Shown here one piece after another: positions 6,743-15,487 of a stretch of 35,697 bases of DNA. Each line of letters opens with the position of its first letter. Positions within the stretch are counted from its first letter, which is position 1. A model generated the notes under the pieces. That model saw nothing but the letters and a program-made list of their open reading frames with translations. It was not told the origin of the DNA and ran no database searches. The translations under genes were made by a program, and so were the position numbers. This stretch comes from Cyanobacteria bacterium FACHB-63 (GTDB lineage Bacteria; Cyanobacteriota; Cyanobacteriia; Leptolyngbyales; Leptolyngbyaceae), in the NCBI GenBank assembly GCA_014695255.1, contig JACJNX010000097.1, positions 1 to 35,697 of the forward strand. Reading direction: 5' to 3'.

Positions 6743-6788
6743 ATCCTTCACACGGATGGGGTCACTGGTTCAAATCCAGTATCGCCCA
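6743..6788 (+). other. 3' part of tRNA-Val(CAC): probable att site at the island edge
   Basis: The sequence contains an anticodon loop TTCACAC (anticodon CAC) flanked by partial stems, the variable region, the T arm ACTGGTTCAAATCCAGT and the acceptor strand ATCGCCCA. The expected 5' half starting GGGCGAT is not present upstream; that part is unrelated sequence. A duplicated tRNA 3' end next to an integrase is the classical mark of site-specific integration into a tRNA gene. Because the fragment lies on the plus strand, the element should extend leftwards to an intact tRNA-Val outside the window. Confidence 0.75.
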
Positions 6789-6898
6789 TAGGTTTCATGT
6801 GAATTTCTTCTCAAAACAAATCGGACGCAAGGATCATCTTGCGTCCGCCGATCTTCTAAGGAGACATACCCCTACAAACCCTTTCGAGATTGATCAAT

Positions 6899-9067
6899 CT
6901 ATTTGACAAACAGCATCTCCTGATAAGTCGGAAGGGGCCACAAGTCATCTGCTATTTCACCCTCAAGTGCATCCACATGCTCCCGCACCTTGTCCATCAA
7001 CGGACGAATCGTTTGGGCACAGTATTGCATATGAGCCTCAGCACTCTCGAAGTCATGCAGGCTCAGAGCAGAACTTAACTTACTGACGTTCTCCATCAGC
7101 GATTGTGACAACGATGCCACTTTCTCAACCGTTTCCTTATCGATCGTAATGCCAATCCCGCTGAGATTCGCGATCGTGCTAGCCAAATCCGACAAGTAGC
7201 GCATCGCCGCCGGATAAATAATGGTTTTTGCCATACTGATCACTAGCTTCGCTTCGACCCCGATCATTTGGACATACTGCTCTGCATAGACATCAAAGCG
7301 GCTTTCGAGTTCAACCGGAGTTAGCACACCCGTCCGCTCAAACAACTCCTCGATCGCGGCATCCTTCAGCACAGGGAGTGCATCTGCGGTAGTGCGAAGA
7401 TTGGGGAGACCCCGCTCTTCAGCGAGTTTGTGCCATTCTTCCGAATAACCATCCCCACCAAAAATGACTGCCCGATGCTCGTTCATCACCTCTTTGAGAA
7501 TGGTGAAAACCGCAGCGCTCAATTCGATGCCTTGGTTCAGTTGTGCTTCAAGCTTATCAGCAGTCCAAGTGAGCGAATCCGCCAAAATCGTATTCATTGC
7601 CACTAAAGGACCCGACACCGACTGTCCAGAACCCACTGCTCGGAACTCAAAGCGGTTTCCAGTGAAGGCAAACGGAGAAGTCCGATTGCGATCGCCCGGA
7701 TCTTTGATAAATATGGGCAATGTATCGACACCGAGATCCATAAATCCGCCGTGGGCTGAATCTTTGACTTCTCCTGCCGCAATCTGCTCGAACACTTCTT
7801 CGAGTTGAGTGCCAAGATACACCGAAATAATCGCAGGGGGCGCTTCGTTTGCGCCCAATCGGTGATCGTTACTTGCCGTTGCCACCACTGCTCGCAACAG
7901 TGAACCATAGCGATGAACGCCTCGAATCACAGCACCGCAGAACAGCAAAAACTGCAAATTCTTATGCGGCGTATCACCGGGATCAAGCAGATTGCCTTGA
8001 GTCGGATTGCCCACCGACCAATTCACGTGCTTTCCTGAACCATTCACTCCGGCAAATGGTTTTTCGTGCAGTAAGCAAACAAAGCCATGTTTCTTTGCGG
8101 TTGCTTTCAAAATCGTCATGATCAACTGTTGGTGATCACTCGCCACGTTTGCCGCTTCAAAGAAGGGCGCAATTTCAAACTGTCCGGGTGCGACTTCGTT
8201 GTGTCGCGTTTTTGCTGGAATTCCGAGCCGATATAGCTTTTCTTCTACATCTTGCATAAACACCTGAACGCGCTCTGGAATTGCTCCAAAATAATGGTCA
8301 TCAAATTGTTGACCTTTTGCGGGAGATTTTCCAAACAGCGTCCGCCCCGTCAACAGCAAATCTGGGCGATTGTGAGCAAAATGGGCATCGACTAAGAAGT
8401 ATTCTTGTTCAGCACCACAGCTTGAGTTGACCGTAGCAATATCGGTGTAGCCCAAGAGTTTGAGAACGCGGGTTGCGGCTTTGTTCATCGCAGCGTTCGA
8501 TCGTAAAAGCGGCGTTTTCTTATCCAGCGCTTCACCCGTCCAAGATACGAAAACGGTAGGAATGCAGAGCGTCACTCCGTTATCGGTTTCCATCACATAC
8601 GCCGGACTGGTAACATCCCAAGCAGTGTAGCCTCGCGCCGCATTGGTCGCCCGCAAACCGCCATTCGGAAACGAAGAGCCATCGGGTTCGCCCTGTACTA
8701 ATACTTTGCCAGTGAATTCTGAAATCACAGAGCCATCACTTTGCACTGAGATAAAGCCGTCGTGCTTTTCTGCTGTTGCATTCGTGAGCGGGTAAAATAT
8801 GTGCGCGTAATACAAGGCACCTTTAGAGATTGCCCAATCTTTCATCGCTGCTGCCACAACTCCAGCCACAGATATATCTAGTTTTCCACTCGTCTTGATT
8901 GTGTTTTGCAGCGATTTGAACACATCTTTGGGAAGACACGCCTGCATTTTGCTCAAGGTAAAGACATCAGTTGCCCAAATTGCTTCTAAGCGAGCAGGAA
9001 CCTTGGGCGGTAAGGGGGTGCGATCGGTGACTTGAGAAATTGCTTTGACGCGCAATTCATGACTCAT
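6899..9067 (-). CDS. glnN: Glutamine synthetase type III
   Basis: 722 residues, the normal size of the GSIII family (GSI is about 470). It makes glutamine from glutamate, ammonia and ATP in the cytoplasm. Recognisable GSIII segments include [32 protein letters not shown] with the metal-binding glutamates, [16 protein letters not shown] (ATP/active-site loop), [14 protein letters not shown] and [20 protein letters not shown]. In cyanobacteria GlnN commonly works under nitrogen starvation beside or instead of GlnA. ATG 9067 is preceded by AGGA. I looked for the NtcA consensus GTA-N8-TAC in 9068-9420 and did not find it, so regulation is not shown here. It is the first core gene right of the island boundary. 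Confidence 0.95.
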   Translation of the reverse strand: MSHELRVKAISQVTDRTPLPPKVPARLEAIWATDVFTLSKMQACLPKDVFKSLQNTIKTSGKLDISVAGVVAAAMKDWAISKGALYYAHIFYPLTNATAEKHDGFISVQSDGSVISEFTGKVLVQGEPDGSSFPNGGLRATNAARGYTAWDVTSPAYVMETDNGVTLCIPTVFVSWTGEALDKKTPLLRSNAAMNKAATRVLKLLGYTDIATVNSSCGAEQEYFLVDAHFAHNRPDLLLTGRTLFGKSPAKGQQFDDHYFGAIPERVQVFMQDVEEKLYRLGIPAKTRHNEVAPGQFEIAPFFEAANVASDHQQLIMTILKATAKKHGFVCLLHEKPFAGVNGSGKHVNWSVGNPTQGNLLDPGDTPHKNLQFLLFCGAVIRGVHRYGSLLRAVVATASNDHRLGANEAPPAIISVYLGTQLEEVFEQIAAGEVKDSAHGGFMDLGVDTLPIFIKDPGDRNRTSPFAFTGNRFEFRAVGSGQSVSGPLVAMNTILADSLTWTADKLEAQLNQGIELSAAVFTILKEVMNEHRAVIFGGDGYSEEWHKLAEERGLPNLRTTADALPVLKDAAIEELFERTGVLTPVELESRFDVYAEQYVQMIGVEAKLVISMAKTIIYPAAMRYLSDLASTIANLSGIGITIDKETVEKVASLSQSLMENVSKLSSALSLHDFESAEAHMQYCAQTIRPLMDKVREHVDALEGEIADDLWPLPTYQEMLFVK

Positions 9068-10146
9068 AGTGATTTTCCTGAGATCAACTTAGTGGTTTAT
9101 GGAACAAAGATCTGTTCATTCTGAGAGAGACAAACAGGGTCGGGAGAGATGCGCCGTGGCGGTCATTCCGTCGCTTCGGCAGTCATATCGGTAGGGAATG
9201 AAGATGTAGCGGATACCGTTGAGATGGGCACATTTTTTGTCGTTGGCCACAACGGTAAATCAAGGAGCTTTGGCGATCTTGACGTGAGCAAGCATCGTGT
9301 CTTTAGCGTTTATCAGACAACTACACTTGATAGTTTTTGTGTTTGCTTGTGTGCTTAGGCAGATTGTCGTGTTCCTAGGTATTTGGTAAACCATTCAGCA
9401 ATTGTCGTTGTATACACAAGATCCCTGATCAACCAGGACGCAGCAGGGAGGAAAAAAGGACAATACTTCTTCTTGAGTCCTCCCGTTGCGATCTCTTTCC
9501 GCTTAGGAAAGGTCTGAGAAGTATCTGCTCACTATCACGTTGAGAGTTATTAGCGCAACAAGAGAACCCCGGCAACCCCGCAGGGAGAAGCCCTCTCGTC
9601 TTCTATGAAATTAGGCATCGCGCCCATTGCACAACGCTTTCAACTTGTCAGAAAGCACTTCCCAGACATAACTGGATGCTTCAGCTTATGACAGGTGCAC
9701 TTTGCTCAATCCCGTCACACTCAACAACACTTCAAGGTCTTGAAATGACTCGACAAATGCAACAAACACTGCTTCAAAGTAATAACTTCTAGCGGTTCGC
9801 TACTGCTGAGGGTCTTTGTACTCAGTTATAGTAGGGAGAGAATATTAATTGTTTTGTATCAGATATGACTAAGAAGAAAAAAATCTCGAAACTTTGTATA
9901 AGTTAATGAACTAGAAACACAATGTAGCCAAGAATGCTAAGAGAATCTTTAGCTAAAACGCTTGGTGTCAAAAATACTGTATGTCAAAGCAGATGTTCTA
10001 GATAAACAATAGAAATCGCTATGTTAGCAACGAGTAATTGTTATTGGATTGCTCAAAGCATTCATTTGATTAGTTTTCAAGATAAAAGTGAATTGCCGAA
10101 ATTCCCCACGATTGCGGCACTGAGGTGCAGTTAGAGCCTATTGCGT
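9068..10146. other. Long gap with no confident gene
   Basis: An open frame of 69 residues exists at 9149-9358 on the plus strand, with an almost open frame antisense to it; neither is convincing. Bases 9420-9605 hold several short stems (TCCCTG/CAGGGA, GGAGG/CCTCC with GGAC/GTCC, CTTTCC/GGAAAG) that might be a structured RNA. On the minus strand 9611-9805 is open except for one stop and reads protein-like (SYVWEVLSDKLKALCNGRDA), possibly a decayed gene end. The stretch 9830-10130 is AT-rich with nothing recognisable. Confidence 0.5.
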
Positions 10147-10537
10147 CTACGAGGCTTTAGAGTCGCCGACTTCTGCTCTATTGCGGCCGGTAAAACTGGC
10201 AACTTGAATCGATGCCTTGCCACTGTCTTGACGGGTTGCAGCGATCGCATCTTTGCAAAACCGTCTATGAACCTCGTTAAGATTCCCGCCATCGATAAAT
10301 ACTGCGTATCAAGTTGCACTTGCGTCTGGGGGATCTCCACAGGTTTCCTTTGCGGTTTCATCAGAACTGGAGCCAGAGCTAGAACCACTGGTTTGAGTTG
10401 TAGAGGTAGGTGAAGGTGAGGCTACTGAGGCAGTTGGAAGAAATGTTTCCATTTTTATGGACTACCAGCGCTGCAATCCCCCAAACACCCGCACACACAA
10501 CTCCCAAGCCAGTCAGGACGATCACACCGATTTTCAT
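10147..10537 (-). pseudogene. Decayed secreted/membrane-anchored protein gene
   Basis: From ATG 10537 the frame gives a membrane anchor (MKIGVIVLTGLGVVCAGVWG...). It then loses phase at an AAAAA run near 10450. In the next frame it continues with a Ser/Thr/Pro-rich linker (ASPSPTSTTQTSGSSSGSSS) and a conserved-looking domain, CGDPPDASAT, a TGA where Trp would fit, then YAVFIDGGNLNEVHRRFCKD and IQVASFTGRNRAEV. It ends abruptly at TAG 10147. One frameshift, one nonsense codon and a lost C-terminus mark a pseudogene. The domain resembles small secreted cyanobacterial proteins with a C-terminal SPOR-like strand pattern; the family is not certain. Confidence 0.7.
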
Positions 10538-10590
10538 GAACCAAACCGCAATTCCAGTACCCTCAAATAGTGGCGGTTTAAGGTTGATGT

Positions 10591-10633
10591 GATCGTGAAG
10601 TGACCATAAAACTACGTGAAATTTCGGTGTTAG
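10591..10633. repeat. 43-bp direct repeat, copy 1 (flanks the J-domain/HNH pair)
   Basis: Begins GATCGTGAAGTGACC and ends TTTCGGTGTTAG. It matches 12525-12567 at 37 of 43 positions in the same orientation. Its core, TGAAATTTC, becomes a perfect palindrome TGAAATTTCA in the other copy. Confidence 0.85.
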
Positions 10634-10730
10634 TCCGTATCGATTTATTTTCGATGGAAGAGCACTCCAAGTCCTGGCTCTTTCAGGGTTCTAACCAATG
10701 CCTTCAAATAATTTGCAAATCTAGCTTGAC

Positions 10731-11774
10731 TTAGTTCTGTGTTAAGTGAGGGCGGCTTTCAAAATCTCGCTGCAACTTTTCAAGGCGATTGATTAAAGTG
10801 TGCAAATGGTCAGACATCTTCTTATTTTCAAAACGCCAAGATTCTACACTGGTCAAGTATTCAGCAAAATGTTTTGGTTCACAGCTATCACTTCCATGCC
10901 AATTATGAAAACCACAGTGCAGATCTTTGTGCATCACTAATAAATTGTCGTGAAATGCAGCTAAATCCGGTCGTGTCGCCTTGTCAAATAGGTGATGCGC
11001 GTGTAAATCAAAAGGATTCGCTGGAGTTTGCTTTATCAAGCTTACCTGGCATTTACGATTGGCAGCGGCTTTCACTTGATCCATTGCTCTTCTCACACGA
11101 GCATCAAACGAATCCAGGTATTTTCTCTGCTGGTTAACGGCATCCTCAACAATTTCATTAACGGCCTCGGTCCAAGCTCTACGAGATTTTTGCCCCAAGT
11201 TCTCAGACATATTCTGTGCAATACGCGCCAACCCCCGCTGGCTCCAATACTCAACATCCTCTACTCGGTCAAAGTGGACTCCTGGCTCCATCGGCTCTCG
11301 TCCTTTCAAGCTGTAATTATTCTGTTCTCGCTTTGCTGCTGCGTTTAATCCCTTTCCGTTCGTGTCTAGAATGCGGATGACACGAGGACGATCGATAAAG
11401 ACTAGATCGCCCTTAACAATCACTCTACTTAGATCCTGAAACTCCTGAATCACCCGACGACGAACCAGCATTTGGCGAGTCCGTTTACGACGCTGCGTGA
11501 ATCGCTCTACTACTGCATCAATAAAGCTGGCGAAGAAGCCTGACGTATCTGTTTCTTCCAAGTATTTGGCAATTGCCATTGCCCCTTCTTCATAGAAGCG
11601 GCGAGTGCCAATGTTCTTGCTGAGCCACTCAAAATGCTCGCCCCCAGTTAAGTCCCATTCGTCATCCTTACGGTGATCAAAAGCGGCGCAGACGTTGTAC
11701 AGCCTTGCTTTTTTAATGCCAAGAATTTGAGCAGTCTCATCGTCAGACAGCAGATCGTATTTACGGGAGTTCAT
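10731..11774 (-). CDS. HNH endonuclease domain protein
   Basis: 347 residues from ATG 11774. The N-terminal part (residues 1-75, SDDETAQILGIKKARLYNV... GTRRFYEEGAMAIAKYL) looks like a winged or phage-antirepressor-type DNA-binding region, by resemblance only. The middle is basic and helical (QRRKRTRQMLVRRRVIQ). Residues 242-293 carry an HNH nuclease core: Cys242, DLHAHHLFD (His258/260/261), FHDNLLV (Asn277) and MHKDLHCGFHNWHG (His286/His290). A degraded zinc-binding Cys pair is possible with Cys287 and Cys298. A DNA-cutting metal nuclease is expected. The gene starts 31 bases after the J-domain gene, so the two form an operon, and the pair is flanked by direct repeats. The substrate is unknown. 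Confidence 0.75.
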   Translation of the reverse strand: MNSRKYDLLSDDETAQILGIKKARLYNVCAAFDHRKDDEWDLTGGEHFEWLSKNIGTRRFYEEGAMAIAKYLEETDTSGFFASFIDAVVERFTQRRKRTRQMLVRRRVIQEFQDLSRVIVKGDLVFIDRPRVIRILDTNGKGLNAAAKREQNNYSLKGREPMEPGVHFDRVEDVEYWSQRGLARIAQNMSENLGQKSRRAWTEAVNEIVEDAVNQQRKYLDSFDARVRRAMDQVKAAANRKCQVSLIKQTPANPFDLHAHHLFDKATRPDLAAFHDNLLVMHKDLHCGFHNWHGSDSCEPKHFAEYLTSVESWRFENKKMSDHLHTLINRLEKLQRDFESRPHLTQN

Positions 11775-11805
11775 GTCGCTTGTGCCTGCGTCAGGTTAAT
11801 TGTCG

Positions 11806-12375
11806 TTAACGAAACGCCAGGAGCGAATCGCGCATTTTTTGTAGCCGTTCAAACACTTCCCGTTGCCCCCCAGCATCCGGGTGATGTTGCTTGGCTAGAC
11901 GACGAAATGCTGCGTTGATGTCCTCTGAAGTTGCACTTTGAGGATCAAGGTTAAATACGTGCCAAGGGCGAAAGTTTTTGAGCACGTCAATCCCGTTAAT
12001 GCAGCTTGGACCTTCTTCATGCTGTTCGTTCTCAGGGACTCCGACCCACTCGCGGTATAGAGCAAGCCAAGAATCTTTTGTACGAAGATTAAGATCTCGA
12101 CCTGCGATCGCTAATTTGAAGGCATCATGTTTCTTCAGTGCTTTGATATCACTGCACTCAAAGGCGGCAGCGACAGCATCCTGTAGCTCTTTTAGGTTGA
12201 GTGCTTTTGGCTTAGGAGTTGCTGTGGCTTTTGGTTTACGAGTTGATGTGTCAGTTTTCTTCTTACGCGGTTTCGGTTGAGATTGAACAAATCCCGCAAA
12301 ATCACTTAATACTTCAGCATCATAACCGTACTTATTTACAAGCTCTTGGATTCTAGACTCAATTGCATTAGTCAC
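11806..12375 (-). CDS. Protein with a C-terminal J-domain
   Basis: 189 residues from GTG 12375, which has AGAAGG seven bases upstream. Residues 1-30 are helical, 32-58 are a basic Lys/Pro/Thr-rich linker (KPRKKKTDTSTRKPKATATP), 60-112 a helical domain (LKELQDAVAAAF... SWLALYREWVG) and 136-188 a J-domain (PWHVFNLDPQSATSEDINAA, then RRLAKQHHPDAGG). The HPD tripeptide needed to stimulate Hsp70 ATPase is intact at 165-167. J-domains normally sit at the N-terminus of DnaJ; at the C-terminus they usually recruit DnaK to a special client. There is no Gly/Phe or zinc-finger region. The neighbour downstream is the HNH nuclease, a possible client or partner. Confidence 0.75.
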   Translation of the reverse strand: MTNAIESRIQELVNKYGYDAEVLSDFAGFVQSQPKPRKKKTDTSTRKPKATATPKPKALNLKELQDAVAAAFECSDIKALKKHDAFKLAIAGRDLNLRTKDSWLALYREWVGVPENEQHEEGPSCINGIDVLKNFRPWHVFNLDPQSATSEDINAAFRRLAKQHHPDAGGQREVFERLQKMRDSLLAFR

Positions 12376-12691
12376 TGTCTGACCTTCTGTAACGCAGGGT
12401 TAAAGGCTTTTTAGCGGAAGCTAAAAGCTGAGGGAGATCACTTCATACTGAGATAAGTATGGGCAAGAAAACACATCTTGTTTACAGGATGCGACACTCT
12501 ATCTTGCCGCCCTTACTTGTGCGCGATCGTGAAGTGACCGTAAAATGTCATGAAATTTCAGTGTTAGGCAAGATTAGAACCGTTCAACCCTGCCTCCAGC
12601 ATCGGAATCAATAACGGAGTTATTTCCTCAAAAGAAGATAGAATGAGCCACTGATAATGTAAGTGCATAACCTCGTTACGCAAACAATCTG
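12376..12691. other. Divergent intergenic region
   Basis: It separates the minus-strand J-domain gene from the plus-strand wall hydrolase. It holds an imperfect hairpin GCTTTTTAGC/GCTAAAAGC near 12406-12428, an interrupted GGCAAGA/TCTTGCC pair, and the second 43-bp repeat. No gene is visible. Confidence 0.5.
12525..12567. repeat. 43-bp direct repeat, copy 2
   Basis: Begins GATCGTGAAGTGACC and ends TTTCAGTGTTAG; contains the palindrome TGAAATTTCA. See copy 1 at 10591-10633. It lies 125 bases upstream of the wall-hydrolase start. Confidence 0.85.
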
Positions 12692-14035
12692 ATGGGACGT
12701 ATCTTTATTTCTGCCGGACATGGCAATCGTGTTAATGGTGTCACCGATCCGGGGGCAGTCGTCGCAGGCACAACCGAAGCGAGAGAAATGATTCTAACGC
12801 GCGATCTAGTCGTGACAGAACTACGATCGCGGGGGGTAGAAGTCCTCTCGGTGCCCGATGCGCTGAGTGCAGCTCAAGCGATCGACTGGATTAACGCTCG
12901 TGATCGTCCGGATGATGTGGCGCTTGAAATCCGCGCTGATGCGTTTAGTAATCCAGCCGTGCGAGGAGCAACCGTTTACTACATTGCCAATAACGATCAG
13001 CGTCGTCGCAATGCGGAGCAGCTATTATTGGCGCTGATTCGGCGCGTTCCCCAACTGCCCAGCCGAGGAGCCAGACCCGATACCGATACAGGGCTTGGAA
13101 GCCTGCCATTTACTCGTCAGATCACCTGTGGATCGCTGTTGATGACGGTTGGATTTCTCACCAATCCAGACGATCGCTTTATTATTCAGAATCAGCGGCG
13201 CGATCTGGCAAGTGGGATTGCAGATGGTTTGGTGGCTTGGGCGCGAGGCACTGCTTTACCGCCCGATTCCACGGTATATCCTGAAATTCGCATTAGCATT
13301 AACGGGCAAGTTTACGGCGAGAAGGGAATTTTGGTTAATGGCAATGCCTACATTCCGATCGATTTAACCGATCGTCTAGGGGTCGATTTAACTCAAGATC
13401 CGAACATTCGTCGCTTGAATTATCGTCAAGTCGTTTTTGTGAAAGCCGTAGACCTGCGAAACTATACGATCTCTGTGGGTTGGGATGCTCAAGCGCGAAC
13501 CGTGCTGTTGCGATCGATTCTAAAAATCTGTCCGGGAACGCTCGATCGCATCATGAGCAACGGCAACACCACTTCGGCACAGCTAATTGCATTTCTCCGC
13601 AGCAATAATGATGCCGCACCCACGCAGTATCCTCAGCTTGCAGATCTTTATCGCAGTGAGGCTGAGATCGAAGGGGTCAGTTACGATATTGCCTTCAGTC
13701 AAATGCTGCTCGAAACAAACTACTTGCGATTCGGAGGAGAGATTAAACCCTCGCAAAACAACTTTGCTGGACTGGGAGATGTGGGTGGCGGGCCAGAGGG
13801 CGCAAGCTTTCCGAATGCTCAAATTGGTGTGAGAGCGCATATTCAGCTACTCAAAGCCTATGCCAGTACAGAGCCATTGGTGCAAGAAGTCGTCGCACCT
13901 CGGTTTCGGTTTGTTACACGCGGCATTGCACCTTTGGTGGATCAACTGAGTGGGCGCTGGTCAGCCGATCCCCAATATGGGACAAAGATTACGGCAATTT
14001 TGAGGCGGCTGTATGAAGCGGCACAGATTTTGTAA
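12692..14035 (+). CDS. Cell-wall hydrolase: Amidase_3-like domain plus glucosaminidase domain
   Basis: 447 residues. Residues 1-190 have the Amidase_3 (N-acetylmuramoyl-L-alanine amidase) fold: AGHGN with His10, TTEAREM with Glu29, then ALEIRADAFSNP and LLMTVGFLTNPDD. In active amidases the last two motifs read IHADAF and MEVGFLT, so a zinc-binding His is Arg81 here and the catalytic Glu is Thr152. The amidase half is probably inactive. Residues about 200-285 resemble a copper-amine-oxidase-N-like stalk domain (RISINGQVYGEKGILVNGNA). Residues about 295-440 are a glucosaminidase (GH73/FlgJ-like) domain with GVSYDIAFSQMLLETNYLRF. No signal peptide is visible. It is the only plus-strand gene between 9068 and 17053. 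Confidence 0.85.
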   Translation: MGRIFISAGHGNRVNGVTDPGAVVAGTTEAREMILTRDLVVTELRSRGVEVLSVPDALSAAQAIDWINARDRPDDVALEIRADAFSNPAVRGATVYYIANNDQRRRNAEQLLLALIRRVPQLPSRGARPDTDTGLGSLPFTRQITCGSLLMTVGFLTNPDDRFIIQNQRRDLASGIADGLVAWARGTALPPDSTVYPEIRISINGQVYGEKGILVNGNAYIPIDLTDRLGVDLTQDPNIRRLNYRQVVFVKAVDLRNYTISVGWDAQARTVLLRSILKICPGTLDRIMSNGNTTSAQLIAFLRSNNDAAPTQYPQLADLYRSEAEIEGVSYDIAFSQMLLETNYLRFGGEIKPSQNNFAGLGDVGGGPEGASFPNAQIGVRAHIQLLKAYASTEPLVQEVVAPRFRFVTRGIAPLVDQLSGRWSADPQYGTKITAILRRLYEAAQIL

Positions 14036-14142
14036 TGCAGCGTGAGGCGGGTGGGTTTGTGCGGATTGCGATGATTCATCATGGACAACATTCACAAATC
14101 GAATTGGTATTAGAATTCGATGAAATATTCCAAGTAGCAAAA

Positions 14143-14172
14143 AGCGATAAGCAGTGTGATCCGCTTATCGCT
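14143..14172. terminator. Hairpin between convergent genes
   Basis: AGCGATAAGC (14143-14152) pairs perfectly with GCTTATCGCT (14163-14172) around a 10-base loop. It sits between the wall-hydrolase stop and the M50 protease stop and could terminate both. There is no long T tract. Confidence 0.6.
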
Positions 14173-14211
14173 TGAACATTCTATCTTTGTCCCAAAGGTA
14201 CGATTCGCTGT

Positions 14212-15333
14212 CTAAGCAGCACTGGGTTGAGCCTGACGCTGAAGAAACGCTAGGATCGAGGGCTTTTCCAACCGTCCCACCAAACTGCCATTCTCACGAA
14301 TGACGGTTAGGGCTGAGAGATGCTTCTCTTCCAACAGTTTCACGACATCGAGCAAGGACGCTTGATCTGAAACGGTTTGCTCAACCGCGATCGCACTCAT
14401 TACATCTCGTACCTGCCGACTTGACCAATCCTCAGCCGGAACACTTCTGAGCGAATCGATCGAAATTTCTCCAACTAACTGCTCCTCTGCATCCGTCACT
14501 AAAAACTTCTGGCTTGGGTTACGATTCAAAATTTGCTGATCCGCGAACGCTCTCAGCGATAATTCTGCATCGACGATCGAGCGATTCACTACCACTGCAT
14601 CTTCCGCCGTAAATCGAGCCAGTTGCTCTTGGATTCGTGCTGATTGAGCCGATTGCGTTGCATTCTGAAGCAGGAACCCGCCAATCAGTAAGTTCCAAAT
14701 ATTTGCAAAACTGCCGTATAGAACCAGTGGAATTAAACCCGATGCGATCGCAATCCAGCTTAAAACTTGTCCGGCTCGACTTGCAAACACAGTGCCGCGA
14801 TAAGGATTGCCAGTGACTTTCCAAACCAAAGCTTTGAGAACATTTCCCCCGTCCAGCGGTAGACCGGGAATCAGATTAAATAAAGCAAGCGCAAGGTTAA
14901 CCGAAGCAATCACGCCCAAGATTTCTGCCCCAATTCCGCCACTAATAGCAGCACCGGATAAGCTTAACAATCCGAATAGAATCAAGCTGACAACGGGACC
15001 CGCGATCGCAACCCAAAATGCTTCTGCTGGGGTTTTAGATTCTTTTTCTAGGCTGGCAAGTCCACCGAATAAGAAAAGCGTAATCGATCGTACGGGAATG
15101 CCCTGGCGCATCGCAACGAGGCTATGTCCCAACTCATGTGCAAGAACTGAGGCAAACAACAAAAGTGCCGTCACCAGTCCGAGTATCCAAGGCAATCCCA
15201 TAGCAGACCCTGGAAATTGCGCCGCGATCCCTGTGCCATAGCTCCAAGTGACCAGTCCTAGCACCAGGAACCACGAGGGATGTACGTAAAAGGGAATGCC
15301 AAATAGCTTGCCGATGTGGATGTTACCGTTCAT
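14212..15333 (-). CDS. Site-2-protease-type M50 zinc protease with CBS domains
   Basis: 373 residues. The membrane part has about six hydrophobic segments (residues 15-215). It carries the zinc motif HELGH in the second or third helix (LLLFASVLAHELGHSLVAM) and the second ligand motif NLIPGLPLDGGNVLKAL, both intact. This is the short FtsH-like M50 subfamily that cuts substrates inside the membrane. Residues about 240-365 form a tandem CBS pair (QKFLVTDAEEQLVGEISIDSL... HLSALTVIRENGSLVGRLEK), which usually binds adenine nucleotides and tunes activity. It is a single gene converging on the wall hydrolase. The substrate is unknown; cyanobacterial relatives are often linked to release of anchored regulators. 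Confidence 0.93.
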   Translation of the reverse strand: MNGNIHIGKLFGIPFYVHPSWFLVLGLVTWSYGTGIAAQFPGSAMGLPWILGLVTALLLFASVLAHELGHSLVAMRQGIPVRSITLFLFGGLASLEKESKTPAEAFWVAIAGPVVSLILFGLLSLSGAAISGGIGAEILGVIASVNLALALFNLIPGLPLDGGNVLKALVWKVTGNPYRGTVFASRAGQVLSWIAIASGLIPLVLYGSFANIWNLLIGGFLLQNATQSAQSARIQEQLARFTAEDAVVVNRSIVDAELSLRAFADQQILNRNPSQKFLVTDAEEQLVGEISIDSLRSVPAEDWSSRQVRDVMSAIAVEQTVSDQASLLDVVKLLEEKHLSALTVIRENGSLVGRLEKPSILAFLQRQAQPSAA

Positions 15334-15487
15334 AAATCAATCCCTGAATTTCAGTGGATGTTCTTAATGTAACGGAATATAAAGCGAATCTTCAGAATCG
15401 CGAGGTCGTGAAGACCGGGCTGTTTATGACGGTTGACACGCTTGGCGGAATCATTCTTTCGCAACGATTTCAGGCTATGTAAACAGT

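Noticed and set aside
6700-6788. Complete tRNA-Val gene
   Set aside because: The acceptor 5' strand GGGCGAT and a D arm are missing upstream; only the anticodon-to-3' part matches.
9149-9358. 69-residue plus-strand protein
   Set aside because: No ribosome-binding site, no recognisable motif, and the antisense strand is nearly as open, so coding status is undecided.
9068-9420. NtcA-binding site for glnN
   Set aside because: GTA-N8-TAC was looked for and not found; near matches such as GTAGCGGATAC have the wrong spacing.
9611-9805. Minus-strand gene fragment ending SYVWEVLSDKLKALCNGRDA
   Set aside because: About 60 codons with one stop is not far from chance, and no family is recognised. Noted within the gap entry only.
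10141-10413. 90-residue plus-strand open frame
   Set aside because: It lies opposite the frameshifted secreted-protein pseudogene, which has clear domain structure, so it is a shadow.
14807-15241. 144-residue plus-strand open frame
   Set aside because: Antisense shadow of the M50 protease, whose zinc motifs are clear on the minus strand.
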